The notes under the pieces are model-generated. The model was not told the DNA's origin, did not search any database, and saw only the letters and a list, made by a program, of their open reading frames with translations. This document shows, piece after piece, positions 9,734 to 17,459 of a stretch of 64,000 nucleotides of DNA. The position numbers were made by a program, and so were the translations under genes. The DNA lies in NCBI RefSeq assembly GCF_001423085.1, contig NZ_LMNU01000001.1, positions 167,648 through 231,647 on the forward strand. The letters run 5' to 3'. This stretch comes from Methylobacterium sp. Leaf125 (GTDB lineage: Bacteria > Pseudomonadota > Alphaproteobacteria > Rhizobiales > Beijerinckiaceae). Position 1 is the first letter of the stretch, and every line of letters starts with the position of its first letter.

Positions 9734-10177
9734 GTGACGAAAGTTTTGGCGGTCGCCTCGATGGGCGGTCACTGGGAGCAATTGCAGATCGTGGCAGAGG
9801 CGTTCGACGATAAGGACGCCGTGTTTGTGACCACGACGCAGGATCTGCTCAAGCAGGCCAATCGCCAGGGATTCGTGGTCAAGGACTGCAATCGGAATCG
9901 TCCCGGCGATACGCTCACCTGCGTGTGGCAGTGCATCAAGATCATCCGGAACGTCCGGCCCAACGTCATCATCTCCACCGGAGCGGCGCCTGGGCTGATC
10001 TGCCTTGTCCTCGGCCGCCTGACCGGCGCCAAGACGATCTGGATCGACAGCTTCGCCAATGTCGAGAAGCTTTCCATGTCGGGAAAGATCGCAGGCTACA
10101 TCGTGCACGAATGGCTGACGCAGTGGAAACACTTGGCCACGCCGAAGGGCCCCTTCTATCGCGGTGAGCTGCTGTGA
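9734..10177 (+). CDS. pssD: PssD/Alg14-like membrane subunit of a glucuronosyltransferase
   Basis: Resembles Alg14 and rhizobial PssD, the membrane-anchoring half of a split GT28-type glycosyltransferase. It has the N-terminal KVLAVASMGGHWEQL motif, a hydrophobic segment NVIISTGAAPGLICLVLGRL (~75-95) and the WIDSFANVEKLSMSGK region. In Rhizobium, PssD with PssE adds glucuronic acid to lipid-linked glucose during exopolysaccharide assembly. The start is most likely GTG 9734 behind GAGAGGA (9718-9724), giving 147 residues; a TTG at 9716 would overlap the ugd stop. The gene overlaps pssE by 4 bases. Confidence 0.85.
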   Translation: MTKVLAVASMGGHWEQLQIVAEAFDDKDAVFVTTTQDLLKQANRQGFVVKDCNRNRPGDTLTCVWQCIKIIRNVRPNVIISTGAAPGLICLVLGRLTGAKTIWIDSFANVEKLSMSGKIAGYIVHEWLTQWKHLATPKGPFYRGELL

Positions 10178-10644
10178 TTATCGTAACAGTCGGCACCCAG
10201 CTGCCGTTCGATCGTCTGATCAAGATGATGGACGACATCGCTCCGGACCTTGGAAAGCCGGTAATGGCTCAGACAGGGGTGGGAACTTACACGTGTCGGA
10301 ACATTCAGGCGGCAGCCAACTACTCGCCAATCGAATTCGATGACTATGTGAAAAAGTGCGACGTCCTCGTCGCGCACGCCGGCATGGGCACGGTGTTGAA
10401 GGCGTATAAGTATCGCAAGCCCATCATCATCGTTCCGCGGAAAGCGGCGCTCGGCGAGCATCGGAACGATCACCAGATTGCGACCGTCTCCCAGCTCCGC
10501 TCGCGAATCGGCATCCACGCCGCTGAAACCGAGGAGGAACTTCGATCGCTGCTGTCCCGGGATCTTGAGCCCGCTCTGGTCACGAACGACATGCTGGAGC
10601 GTCGGGGCCAACTCGTCGGCTTCGTGCGGAACCTGGTCGCCTAG
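10174..10644 (+). CDS. pssE: PssE/Alg13-like catalytic subunit of a glucuronosyltransferase
   Basis: A 156-residue Alg13-type half enzyme that supplies the UDP-sugar-binding domain. Seen: MIIVTVGTQLPFDRL at the N-terminus, then CDVLVAHAGMGTVLKAY and KPIIIVPRKAALGEHRNDHQ (~63-103), the GT28 donor-binding signature. With PssD it should transfer glucuronate from UDP-GlcA to an undecaprenyl-linked acceptor on the cytoplasmic face of the membrane. It starts with GTG that overlaps the pssD stop (GTGA), a mark of translational coupling. No further EPS genes (wzx, wzy, chain-length regulator) follow, so the rest of the pathway must lie elsewhere. Confidence 0.87.
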   Translation: MIIVTVGTQLPFDRLIKMMDDIAPDLGKPVMAQTGVGTYTCRNIQAAANYSPIEFDDYVKKCDVLVAHAGMGTVLKAYKYRKPIIIVPRKAALGEHRNDHQIATVSQLRSRIGIHAAETEEELRSLLSRDLEPALVTNDMLERRGQLVGFVRNLVA

Positions 10645-11151
10645 CGGCGGGCGCCCTCCGCGTTGATCCCGATGCGTGTGATGGCAGCGCGGACGTCGGG
10701 TTTCCATGGCGCTCCCGAGTTCCGAGGGGGTTCGAGACGGTGGGGGATCGGTCTTCGATGGCCCTCCCCGCGGTCGCGTCAAAGAAAACGTCGGCCGGTC
10801 GACCCTGTCGACAGAGGTGAGGCGCGGCAAGGATATGGCACCCGGATGCTCACTTGGGCGTTGAGCCACCGGGACATGGATCGCATAAGTCGGGCTATGC
10901 CGGGTGTCCGGGAGCCTTCCGATCTCGCGAGGATGCCGCCATCACGAAACGCGCTCGTCTATTCACCCGACGCCCGGCTCGATGAGGACGAAGCGGACAC
11001 GCGGGGGGCGAGTCGCGGGGACCAGCCAAGGCGCGGCGAGCGACCACGGAATCGGCGGCAGCCACGGCACCCGGTCGCCGACTCAGCGATAGGGCCGACG
11101 GCAAGTCCAGCGATGGTGTCCTGATCTCACAGCAACGCAGAGCGAGGCGCC
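10645..11151. other. Spacer without recognisable gene
   Basis: About 500 bases between pssE and the lyase-like gene. One frame is open (10663-11124, plus strand), but the predicted protein is almost only Arg, Pro, Gly and Ser, with no ribosome-binding site and no family signature. I see no repeat or terminator that I can support. Confidence 0.5.
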
Positions 11152-11883
11152 ATGACCGACATCATCGAGCACACCGACGGCCAGCGCATCAGTGAGGATG
11201 GACACGCTGTACGGTTCATGTTGCCGGCCTGGCGACACGACCACCCGATCACAGGCGGGGTGTGCACGGACAGGGTGCTCAACGGCCGGAGGGTTCGAAC
11301 CTTCAGCATCCAGAAGGGCGACCTGTCAGCGGGTGAGGCGCGCCAGTATGCGGGACGGGTGAAGGACGCACCGGCCCGGGCAATGGCGGTGTTCGACGTC
11401 AGCAAGGCGGATGTTCGGCCTCCGGGCAAATTGATGCGGGCGAGCTTCACGATCACCGTTCACCCGGGCCTGCTGATGACGCACGATTGGTGCGGGATCT
11501 GCCAGTACAATTCACGGCCCAGCCCGGGTGAGCGCTGGCGGAATCCACCCTTCGCGATCGGCATGAAACCCAGGGCCCGGAACTCCCGAGAAGAGGTGTT
11601 CTACGTCGATTTGACCACCTTCCCGACAGCAGGGTCGCAGGAGCAAGGCCGTCACATCGATCTGGGACCGAAGGCGCTGCTCCCCTTGAAACGGGATCGC
11701 CCCTACGCCCTGCTGAAGGTGAAGGTCGATGACAAGCTGATCGTCGATTATGCCGGCCCGACCGGCTACGCCAACTTCGCCGGATGCTTCTTCGCCTACG
11801 GTCTGTACCGCTCCCCCTGGTGCCCTGGCTGTGAGGGCTTGACCGCGAGCTTCGCGGACGTCGTCGAGGGCGCGGTGGGTTAG
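11152..11883 (+). CDS. Polysaccharide lyase-like protein (heparin lyase I superfamily, tentative)
   Basis: A 243-residue protein without a clear signal peptide. Several blocks fit the beta-jelly-roll lyases of the heparin lyase I/PL superfamily: VRTFSIQKGD (~49-58), a QYNSRPSPGERWRNPPFAIGM stretch (~118-138) like the conserved QWH...PP region, LLKVKVDDKLIVDYAGPTGY (~183-202) and the terminal FFAYGLYRSPW (~208-218), which matches the usual FKxGIYR ending. The match is by pattern only; no catalytic residue can be assigned. Enzymes of this superfamily cut uronate-containing chains, which fits its place after ugd-pssDE. It may also be a non-catalytic glycan-binding relative. Confidence 0.5.
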   Translation: MTDIIEHTDGQRISEDGHAVRFMLPAWRHDHPITGGVCTDRVLNGRRVRTFSIQKGDLSAGEARQYAGRVKDAPARAMAVFDVSKADVRPPGKLMRASFTITVHPGLLMTHDWCGICQYNSRPSPGERWRNPPFAIGMKPRARNSREEVFYVDLTTFPTAGSQEQGRHIDLGPKALLPLKRDRPYALLKVKVDDKLIVDYAGPTGYANFAGCFFAYGLYRSPWCPGCEGLTASFADVVEGAVG

Positions 11884-12149
11884 GGACGCTCGTCTCGGTC
11901 ATTCAACGCGCGGCGATACCGCAGCATCCCATCCTGGCTGCGCCAAGTGCCCCGTCAGCCGATGGCCATGCATCCGCGGCGCCGCACCCTTCGCGGCACC
12001 GCCTGCCATCGAAGGGCGGTGCCGGCGCATGTCGCACCACCTGCAGACCGAAGCGGGCCAGGGCCGCAGCAGCTGCGGTGCGGAGGCTCGCGCCAAGCTC
12101 CCGCTGCCCGTTCAAACGACGGGCCATCCTTCGCACCGTGCTGGCCGCT

Positions 12150-12485
12150 TCACGGCTTGGGATCCTTGGTCAAGACGTACGAGCGACTGGACCCTGAAAT
12201 CGTGACCGTCATTTGCTGACCCTCTATCAGGCCGATGTACTGGCGAGCTCCGATCTGAAACACGATCATCCCGCCCGTCACGTTCTTGATGACCAACGGA
12301 CTCCATTCGAAGGGCTTGTCCGGATTGTCGTTCGCCTGAACGGCATCTTGATCGACCCGGATCTGAAGATCCTCTCCCACCCAATGCCCTTCGAGGAATT
12401 TGCGCATGTTGAGTTGGGCGCTCGCCGGGACAAGACCAAGCAGAAGCCCTATCGCCACGTTCAGCAAGCATCGGGTGATTTTCAA
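12150..12485 (-). CDS. Small secreted protein of unknown function
   Basis: I do not recognise a family. A TTG start at 12485 is supported by a perfect CGGAGG site 6 bases upstream. The resulting 111-residue protein begins with a textbook signal peptide (KITRC, then a leucine-rich core NVAIGLLLGLV, then PASA-Q). The mature part (~88 residues) has a beta-rich look (LEGHWVGEDLQIRVDQ, MIVFQIGARQYIGLI, MTVTISGSSRSYVL), similar in rhythm to small periplasmic lipocalin-like proteins. An in-frame ATG at 12512 lies upstream of the ribosome-binding site and would spoil the signal peptide. Base composition is lower in GC than neighbours. It stands alone, opposite in strand to the lyase-like gene. Confidence 0.7.
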   Translation of the reverse strand: MKITRCLLNVAIGLLLGLVPASAQLNMRKFLEGHWVGEDLQIRVDQDAVQANDNPDKPFEWSPLVIKNVTGGMIVFQIGARQYIGLIEGQQMTVTISGSSRSYVLTKDPKP

Positions 12486-13170
12486 AGCGCACCTCCGGTG
12501 CTCGCGTAGCATTCTTCGGATTGCACCGCCCCCTCCGACGAAGCACCGTTACGAGGCGCGTGGCGCAGCCATTTTCCACCTGGGACGTCGGCACCGCAAC
12601 GACGCATCGGCCATCGCGCACTGACTGACGGCAGAGCCTCGCGGGCCGCCAGGAGCCCCCATCGGCGCCTAGACCAGGGCGGGTGTCTCGTGAGCCATTC
12701 GCGGCGGAGGATCCACCCGGATCACAGGAGCCGAGAGGCCATCCTGAGGCCTGTCGCAATCAGAATGCGACCGGCTTCGGGCAGCGACCATCGCCGGCAG
12801 GGCCGCGTGGCTCTGCATCGTCCTCGACGCGTCGGTCGATCACCCAGCGCTGGCCGCTCCCGTGCTCTGGGCATCGCCGTCTCCGTCCGCCACCAGGGCA
12901 TCGCCGACGCGGCCGCGAGGGTCTTCGGCGCCCAGGCTCCTGACGCGACGCGCGTCGGAGACGAGGCGCGCGACCTCGGCACCGAAGCGGCATCACCGGT
13001 TCGGAATGAAGGCGTTGTCGAAGGGGGCACGGCGAACTTGCCGCGCGGGGTTCGGGCTCATCAGCCTCTTCGCGGATCGAAGCCACCGAGCCGGCCCTCT
13101 CGCGCCGGGTCCGACGCCGACCGGCGGGCGCGGCGGGATGTTCAGCCCGCCGGCCGCGCGTCTCCTGCCT
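12486..13170. other. Spacer without recognisable gene
   Basis: About 680 bases. Open frames on both strands cross the region because stop codons are rare at this GC content, but none shows motifs, a convincing start or sensible amino-acid composition. No tRNA, insertion-sequence ends or terminator are recognised. Confidence 0.5.
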
Positions 13171-14166
13171 TCAGGGGCCGCCGCGCCCACCGACGGCGCC
13201 GAAGACCTGGCCCGTGGAGTAGCTTGCCTCGTTGGAGGCGAGCAGGACGTAGATGCCCGCGAGTTCGGCCGGCTGCCCCGGCCGCCCGATCGGCGTGTCC
13301 TTGCCGAAATTCGGCAGCTTCTCCGGCGGCTGCCCGCCGCAGACCTGGAGCGGCGTCCAGAAGGGCCCCGGCGCGACCGCATTCACCCGGATGCCGCTCT
13401 CCGCCAGTTGCTTGGCGAGACCCTTCGAGAAATTCACGATCGCCGCCTTGGTGGCGGCGTAGTCGAGCAGGTTCTCGGAAGGTTCGTAGGCGTTGACCGA
13501 GGCCGTGTTGATGATCGCCGCGCCGGGCCCGAGATGCGCGAGAGCGGCTTTGGTGATCCAGAACATCGCGTACACATTGGTCCGGAAGGTCTGGTCGAGT
13601 TGCTCGGTGGTGATATCGAGGATCGAGACCTGGGACTTCTGATAGACCGCGTTGTTGACGAGAATGTCGAGGCCACCGAGTTCGCGCGCCGCATCCGCCA
13701 CCAGGCGCTGGCAGAAGGCCTCCTCGCGGAGGTCGCCCGGCAGCGCCACCGCCTTGCGTCCGGCCTGCCGGATGAGCGCCACCACCTCGGCCGCATCCGG
13801 CTCCTCGACCGGCAGGTAATTGATGGCCACGTCCGCGCCCTCGCGGGCATAGGCGATGGCCGCGGCTCGGCCGATGCCCGAATCGCCGCCGGTGATCAGC
13901 GCCTTACGGCCGGCGAGACGTCCGGACCCCTTGTAGCTGGTCTCACCATGGTCCGGGCGCGGCACCATCCGGCTCGCCAGCCCCGGCCACGCCTGCTGCT
14001 GCTTCTCGAAGGGGGGCTTCGGATAGCTGCGCGCCGGGTTCGGAGCGGTGTCGGTCTGCGCGACCTGCTCCTGGGCGCCCGCAGAACTTCCCAGGACGGC
14101 CACCATGCCGGCGGAGAGGCCCCCGACGAGGGCGCGCCGCGAGGGATCGGTCTTGGTCTCTGTCAT
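13171..14166 (-). CDS. Short-chain dehydrogenase with Tat-type signal
   Basis: A classical SDR of 331 residues in the general-stress-protein-39 / YhdF-YhxC group. The cofactor motif is ITGGDSGIGRAAA (~91-103), NNA is at ~171, the active Ser is in NTASVNAYEPSE and the YxxxK pair in DYAATKAA (~237-244). Residues 9-32 read SRRALVGGLSAGMVAVLGSSAGA, a twin-arginine signal, followed by a Pro-rich linker; export of a cofactor-bound oxidoreductase by Tat is plausible but unusual for cytosolic-type SDRs. Substrate unknown. It shares strand with the sorbosone-dehydrogenase-like gene (118-bp gap). Confidence 0.85.
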   Translation of the reverse strand: MTETKTDPSRRALVGGLSAGMVAVLGSSAGAQEQVAQTDTAPNPARSYPKPPFEKQQQAWPGLASRMVPRPDHGETSYKGSGRLAGRKALITGGDSGIGRAAAIAYAREGADVAINYLPVEEPDAAEVVALIRQAGRKAVALPGDLREEAFCQRLVADAARELGGLDILVNNAVYQKSQVSILDITTEQLDQTFRTNVYAMFWITKAALAHLGPGAAIINTASVNAYEPSENLLDYAATKAAIVNFSKGLAKQLAESGIRVNAVAPGPFWTPLQVCGGQPPEKLPNFGKDTPIGRPGQPAELAGIYVLLASNEASYSTGQVFGAVGGRGGP

Positions 14167-14284
14167 CAGGACTTTCGCTGCTCATCGAGACGGCAGGCTG
14201 GACGATCGCCGCCCCCTGGGAGACCCGCAGCCCGGCCGCCCGTCATTGGGGGCGGACCGGGGTCGGCGATCGGGGGGGAAGTGC

Positions 14285-15631
14285 CTACTGGGTCCGGGTG
14301 GAGGCGCTCACCCGCCAGATCGTCTTGCCGACATCGTCCGAGACCAGCAGGGCGCCGGTCTTGTCGAGGATGACGCCGACGGGACGTCCCTGGGCCTTCT
14401 CGTCGGCATTGAGGAAGCCGGTCAGCGCATCGACCGGCTGCCCGGTGGGCTTACCGTCCTTGAAAGGCACGTAGATCACCTTGTAGCCGCTCTTCGGCCG
14501 GCGGTTCCACGAACCGTGCTGCGCGACGAACAGGCCGCTCTTCCAGGCCTCCGGCAGGCTGCTCGCCTGCGAGAACGCGATGCCGAGGGAGGCGGTGTGG
14601 GTGCCCACCGCATAGTCCGGCGCGATCGCCTTGGCGACGAGATCGGGCTTCTGCGGCTCCACCCGCGCGTCGACGTGGTTGCCCCAGTAGCTGTAGGGCC
14701 AGCCGTAGAAGCCGCCCTCCTGCACGGAAGTGATGTAGTCGGGCACGAGGTCGCTGCCGATTTCGTCGCGCTCGTTCACCGCCGTCCAGAGCTTGCCCGT
14801 CACCGGCTCGAAACCGAGGCCGTTGGGGTTGCGCAGGCCGGTGGCGTATTCGCGCATCTGCTTGGTGCGAATCGTGTATTCCCAGATCGCCGCGCGGCCG
14901 GTCTCCTTGTCGAGGCCGTTCTCGCCGACATTGCTGTTCGAGCCGACGGTCACGTAGAGCTTCTGCCCGTCGGGGCTGGCGATGACGTTCTTGGTCCAGT
15001 GGTGATTGATGCCGGACGGCAGGTCGACGAGCTTTTCCGGTGTCGCGGTGATTTCGGTCTGGCCCGCCTGGTAGGGCACCTTCACCAGCGAATCCGCGTT
15101 GGCGACGTAGAGGTCCGACCCGACCAGCGCCATGCCGAAGGGCGAGTGCAGGTCCTTCAGGAGCACGTGGCGCTCCTCGGCGACCCCGTCGCCGTTCGCG
15201 TCCCGCAGCAGGACGATCCGGTCGGGGCTCTTCACGCCGGCGCCGGCCAGGCTCTTGACCTTGTCGGCCACCCAGTCCGCGACGCCGGTGGAAGGGTCGT
15301 CGGTCTGCGGCTTGTTGGCCTCGGCCACCAGCACGTCGCCGTTGGGCAGGAGGTACATCCAGCGCGGATGGTCGAAACCATCCGCGTAGGCCGCCACCTG
15401 CAGCCCATCCGCGGCCTGCGGCTTGGCGCCATTCTCCCAGCGGGCAACGCGGGCGATGTTCACGGTGGGCATCAGGGTCGGATTCGGAGCCGGCAGGGTC
15501 GGACTCGCGCCCTGTCCGGCCGAGGCCTCGAGCGTGGCCTGCTCGGGATAGACGATGAAGCGCACGAAGGCCGCGCCGCCGACGAGAACGACGGCCAGGG
15601 CCGCGAGGCCGAGTTTCGATCGGGTCCGCAT
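14285..15631 (-). CDS. Sorbosone/glucose dehydrogenase-like beta-propeller protein
   Basis: A 448-residue secreted or membrane-anchored PQQ-type beta-propeller of the L-sorbosone dehydrogenase / soluble glucose dehydrogenase family. The N-terminus has one hydrophobic segment ([21 protein letters not shown]). Repeated propeller signatures follow: [22 protein letters not shown] (split here by mismatches), [48 protein letters not shown], and [16 protein letters not shown] near the end. It probably oxidises a sugar or aldehyde in the periplasm, or is a non-catalytic relative. The start is ATG 15631 at the anchor; ATGs at 15652 and 15676 would add residues unlike a signal. Confidence 0.85.
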   Translation of the reverse strand: MRTRSKLGLAALAVVLVGGAAFVRFIVYPEQATLEASAGQGASPTLPAPNPTLMPTVNIARVARWENGAKPQAADGLQVAAYADGFDHPRWMYLLPNGDVLVAEANKPQTDDPSTGVADWVADKVKSLAGAGVKSPDRIVLLRDANGDGVAEERHVLLKDLHSPFGMALVGSDLYVANADSLVKVPYQAGQTEITATPEKLVDLPSGINHHWTKNVIASPDGQKLYVTVGSNSNVGENGLDKETGRAAIWEYTIRTKQMREYATGLRNPNGLGFEPVTGKLWTAVNERDEIGSDLVPDYITSVQEGGFYGWPYSYWGNHVDARVEPQKPDLVAKAIAPDYAVGTHTASLGIAFSQASSLPEAWKSGLFVAQHGSWNRRPKSGYKVIYVPFKDGKPTGQPVDALTGFLNADEKAQGRPVGVILDKTGALLVSDDVGKTIWRVSASTRTQ

Positions 15632-15826
15632 GATGATCTCGTCAGCTGGCATGGTGCGCGAGGCCCAGCGGGCCACGCCTCATCGGATCAAGCATCCGAG
15701 ACCGGTTTTGGCTCCATCGGCAGGGGTGACGGTTCGTTTGCGGCAGCCCCTTGCGCAGGCTCCCTCGCCTCCGCTTGAATGCTGATCGCGACCCTGCACG
15801 CGCGAGGCGATCTCCGCAGGGACGCG

Positions 15827-15902
15827 GCGGCCCACGATCCCGCGGGCCATGTTCCCGCGGCCCACGATCCCGCAGGCCATGTTCCCGCGGCCCATGATCC
15901 AC
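15827..15902. repeat. 30-bp tandem repeat, 2.5 copies, in a divergent promoter spacer
   Basis: Two nearly identical 30-bp units (15827-15856 and 15857-15886, one difference) and a partial third (15887 to about 15902) lie between two divergent start codons, directly before the TAXI gene. Each unit contains a small dyad, GCGGG-N7-CCCGC, so the array gives regularly spaced symmetric sites. It may have arisen by slippage, or the copies may serve as operators. Confidence 0.8.
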
Positions 15903-15913
15903 CGGATGGACCC

Positions 15914-16861
15914 ATGCTCAGGCGCTCGTTCCTCATCGCGGCCACGGCGGCAACGCTGGTCCCGTCCCGGCGGGCGCGATCGGCCGGCGGGCTCGTCCTG
16001 GCGACGGCGACGCCCGGCGGCTCGTTCCCCGCCTTCGGCCAGGCGCTGGTGGAGGCGCTCCGCACGGTCGATCCCGCGCTGTCCATCGCCCTGCAGCCCT
16101 CCAAGGGCTCGGCCGAGAATGTCGGCCTCCTGAAGGGCGGTTCCGTCGATCTCGCCCTGGTCCAGGGCGACTATGCCTATGACACCCTCAAGGCCGAGCC
16201 CGCGGCGGGGCCGCGAATCACCGTGGTCGCGCCGGTGAACGCCTCGCCGGGCCTCTTCGTCGTCCCGGCCGCCAGCCAGATCCACGGTGTGCCGGACCTG
16301 CGCGGCAGGCGCGTCGTGCTGGGCACCCACGCCTCCGGCCTCACCGTCATGGGCCGGACCGTCCTGGCAGGGTCAGGCCTCGACCCCGACCGCGACATCG
16401 CGCCGATCCTCCTCGACCGGGCCGGCGACGGAGCGGTCATGGTGCAGGACGGGCGCGCCGCGGCGCTCTGGGGGGCGGGGCTCGGCTGGCCGGGCTTCCG
16501 CACGCTGGGGGAGGCGCCCGGCGGCGCCCGCTTCTTCGGGCCGCCCGCCGATGCGATCGACCGCATCCTGGCGCTCGGAACCTCCCTCCGCCGCCGCACC
16601 GTTCCGGCAGGGGCCTTCGCGGGGCAGCACGCGCCCATCGAGACCGTCGGCTCCTGGAGCTTCGTCCTCGCCCGGCCGGACATCGACGGCGCGCAAGTGG
16701 CACGCTTCGTGGCGGCCTTGGCACGAAGCCAGGCGAGCCTCGCGCGGATCTACCCGCAGGGCGGCGACAGCGACCCGCGCAACCTGATCGACGCCGTGCC
16801 GCGGGGCTGGCTGCACCCGGCAAGCGCCGCCTACCTGCGCGACAGCGGAGCGCTTCCGTGA
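15914..16861 (+). CDS. TAXI-family TRAP transporter solute-binding protein
   Basis: A 315-residue periplasmic binding protein of the TRAP-associated extracytoplasmic immunogenic (TAXI) type. The signal is MLRRSFLIAATAATLVPSRR followed by ARSAGG. The mature protein starts with LVLATATPGGSF, has PSKGSAENVGLLKGGSVDLALVQGD split over ~60-85 (the usual TxGSxENLxLL and DxALVQ region) and PDLRGRRVVLG (~137-147). It should bind a small organic anion for a TRAP permease, but no fused permease gene is next to it, so it is an orphan here. The ATG at 15914 is preferred; an earlier in-frame ATG (15779) would translate the 30-bp repeats. Confidence 0.85.
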   Translation: MLRRSFLIAATAATLVPSRRARSAGGLVLATATPGGSFPAFGQALVEALRTVDPALSIALQPSKGSAENVGLLKGGSVDLALVQGDYAYDTLKAEPAAGPRITVVAPVNASPGLFVVPAASQIHGVPDLRGRRVVLGTHASGLTVMGRTVLAGSGLDPDRDIAPILLDRAGDGAVMVQDGRAAALWGAGLGWPGFRTLGEAPGGARFFGPPADAIDRILALGTSLRRRTVPAGAFAGQHAPIETVGSWSFVLARPDIDGAQVARFVAALARSQASLARIYPQGGDSDPRNLIDAVPRGWLHPASAAYLRDSGALP

Positions 16862-16922
16862 GCGGAGGCGCAACCTTCCCTCTCGTCAGCCGGTTGCGCT
16901 GAGCGGAAACGGGGGGAATGAC

Positions 16923-17435
16923 ATGCGGCAGGCCATCCTGGGAGTCACCCTCACGCTCCTCGCCGGCCCAGCCAGCGCGATCGAGGTCTCGCGCAGCCGC
17001 GACATCCCGGCCCCGGCCGCCGCCGTGTGGGCGCTCATCGGCGGCTTCTGCTCCATCGCCCTGTGGCACCCGCAGGTGGTCGCCTGCGAAGCATCCGGAA
17101 CCCGGGACGACGCCGACCGGGAGGACAACGAGCCCGTCCGCCGCCTCGTCGTCGCCGGAGGCCTCGGCACCCTCGTCGAAGCCGAGACCCGGCGCGATGA
17201 GGCCGGGATGAGCTACAGCTACGCCTTCATCGAGGGGCCCCTACCGGTGGCGGCCTACAATGCCACCTTGCAGGTCCGGCCGAACGGCGCCGGCGCGACG
17301 GTGGTGTGGAGCGCCACCTTCGACCCGGCCGGCATGAGCGAGGCCGAGGCCCGGGTCGACATCGAGGGCGTCTACGACCAAGGCCTCGACGGCATCGCCC
17401 GGGAGCTCGGCGCTCCGGCGACCCGCCCGCGATAG
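16923..17435 (+). CDS. Secreted SRPBCC-family protein
   Basis: A 170-residue protein with a signal peptide (RQAILGVTLTLLAGPASA, cleavage before IEV). The rest has the START/polyketide-cyclase pattern: SRSRDIPAPAAAVWALIGGF, LWHPQVVACEASG, VRRLVVAGGLGTLVEAE and a C-terminal helix DIEGVYDQGLDGIARELG. These helix-grip proteins bind hydrophobic ligands, and exported members are common in Alphaproteobacteria; the ligand is unknown. GGGGGA lies 6 bases before the ATG. It follows the TAXI gene after 61 bp and may be co-transcribed. Confidence 0.82.
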   Translation: MRQAILGVTLTLLAGPASAIEVSRSRDIPAPAAAVWALIGGFCSIALWHPQVVACEASGTRDDADREDNEPVRRLVVAGGLGTLVEAETRRDEAGMSYSYAFIEGPLPVAAYNATLQVRPNGAGATVVWSATFDPAGMSEAEARVDIEGVYDQGLDGIARELGAPATRPR

Positions 17436-17459
17436 GTCCCCGCGACCCCCGATCCGGGA

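Noticed and set aside
10663..11124. A 153-codon ORF between pssE and the lyase-like gene
   Set aside because: Low-complexity basic composition typical of a random frame; no supporting signal.
11291..11300. GGTTCGAAC, which resembles a tRNA T-loop
   Set aside because: It lies inside the lyase-like coding gene and there is no acceptor or anticodon stem around it.
12690..13496. A 268-codon plus-strand ORF
   Set aside because: The second half is antisense to the SDR gene and the first half has no recognisable content.
15827..15902. CRISPR array
   Set aside because: The repeats are contiguous with no unique spacers, so it is a plain tandem repeat; the same holds for the array at 43271-43425.
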